Assembly: GCF_001590795.1 (NCBI RefSeq)
Contig: NZ_JXDL01000001.1
Span: forward strand, 6,924,999-6,988,998
Direction: 5' to 3'
DNA: 64,000 nt
Origin: Bradyrhizobium sp. AT1
GTDB lineage: Bacteria > Pseudomonadota > Alphaproteobacteria > Rhizobiales > Xanthobacteraceae
Made by a program: the position numbers and the translations under genes. A model generated the notes under the pieces. That model did no database searches and was not told where the DNA came from. It saw only the letters and a program-made list of their open reading frames with translations. Positions 63,295 through 64,000 of the stretch are shown piece by piece; the stretch's first letter is position 1, and every line of letters begins with the position of its first letter.

Positions 63295-64000
63295 ATGGCA
63301 AAGCAGGCGTCGGGCGGCTCGGTTTCCTTCGGGGTCCATTCGGAGGTCGGTCAACTCCGGAAGGTGATGGTCTGCTCACCCGGTCGCGCCCACCAGCGCC
63401 TCACGCCGTCCAATTGCGACACCCTGCTGTTCGACGATGTGCTGTGGGTCGAGAACGCCAAGCGCGATCACTTCGACTTCGTGCAGAAGATGCGCGACCG
63501 CGGTATCGAAGTGGTCGAGATGCACAATCTGCTGGCGGAGACGGTCGCGATCCCCGAGGCCAGGAAGTGGATTCTCGACAACCAGGTCGTTCCCGACCAG
63601 GTCGGCCTCGGCCTCGTCGATGAGTTACGGGGCTATCTGGAAAGCCTCAAGCCGCGCGATCTGGCCGAAACGCTGATTGGGGGCGTTTCGACCCATGACT
63701 TCCCGGACGCCCATGGGGGCGAGATGCTCAAGCTCGTTCGCGAGGCCGCCGGCATGACCGAGTATCTGCTGCCGCCGCTTCCCAACACGCTGTATACGCG
63801 GGACACGACCTGCTGGATCTACGGCGGGGTCACGCTGAACTCGCTCTACTGGCCGGCGCGGCACGAAGAGCCGATCCTTGCGACAGCCATCTACATGTTC
63901 CATCCGGATTTCGCCGGCAAGGTCAATGTCTGGTGGGGCGATCCGACACGGGACCATGGTCTTGCGACGCTGGAGGGCGGCGATGTGATGCCGATCGGCA
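63295..64000 (+). CDS. arcA: Arginine deiminase (partial, runs off right edge)
   Basis: First 235 residues of the enzyme that converts arginine to citrulline and ammonia, the first step of the arginine deiminase pathway. GGGAG lies 7 bases before the ATG. Recognised blocks: GVHSEVGQLRKVMVCSPGR at the N terminus, TLLFDDVLWVENAKRDH, LPNTLYTRDTTCWIYGG with the TRD triplet near residue 168, and LEGGDVMPIG near 226. The catalytic cysteine is expected in the part outside the window. Together with the antiporter upstream it would give ammonia for acid resistance; ornithine carbamoyltransferase and carbamate kinase should follow to the right. Confidence 0.95.
   Translation, partial: MAKQASGGSVSFGVHSEVGQLRKVMVCSPGRAHQRLTPSNCDTLLFDDVLWVENAKRDHFDFVQKMRDRGIEVVEMHNLLAETVAIPEARKWILDNQVVPDQVGLGLVDELRGYLESLKPRDLAETLIGGVSTHDFPDAHGGEMLKLVREAAGMTEYLLPPLPNTLYTRDTTCWIYGGVTLNSLYWPARHEEPILATAIYMFHPDFAGKVNVWWGDPTRDHGLATLEGGDVMPIG

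Overview
The window looks like part of the chromosome of a high-GC alphaproteobacterium, most likely Bradyrhizobium or a close relative. This rests on protein families rather than on any marker gene: DUF3551, DUF6894, DUF992 and DUF1269 proteins, HdeD, and a twin-arginine/Trp-Arg-rich small protein are typical of that group. I see no rRNA, tRNA, CRISPR array, insertion sequence or replication origin.

Left part (1-5725). A gene running off the left edge on the minus strand encodes an N-terminally anchored protein with at least five exact-period 46-residue repeats. Divergent from it is a type I secretion pair: a HlyB-type ABC exporter (2076-4265) and, overlapping it by 4 bp, a HlyD-type adaptor (4262-5725). 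No TolC-like outer-membrane partner is in the window.

Polyimmunity and giant RTX region (5786-45243). Five proteins of the Imm11/DUF1629 type lie in one direction. Four of them are preceded by a decayed copy of the 3' end of the HlyC-type acyltransferase gene. The intact acyltransferase gene (11446-12069) comes next, then an unknown 226-aa protein, then one 32.4-kb reading frame coding for 10,794 residues. The giant protein has an unusual low-GC N-terminal module with a PIN-nuclease-like pattern and hydrophobic glycine-rich stretches. After that come an EF-hand-like module, long RTX arrays with the usual HCBP-type spacers, an L-type lectin-like domain, a DUF642-like carbohydrate-binding domain, cadherin-like and He_PIG-like arrays, a second EF-hand-like module and a C-terminal type I secretion region. 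I infer a mirror-image polymorphic toxin: the variable effector is at the N terminus, its immunity gene lies upstream, and old immunity genes have piled up behind footprints of hlyC. This is the most interesting system in the window.

Right part (45280-64000). This is ordinary chromosomal cargo biased to envelope and acid or energy stress: an RND pump with its adaptor, small membrane and secreted proteins, HdeD, an AI-2E family permease, two ArcD-like amino-acid antiporters, a Bax inhibitor-1 family protein, a DUF1269 protein, a second RND pump with a lipoprotein adaptor, and the start of arginine deiminase. Arginine deiminase next to an ArcD-like antiporter, with HdeD nearby, suggests an acid-resistance or arginine-fermentation cluster.
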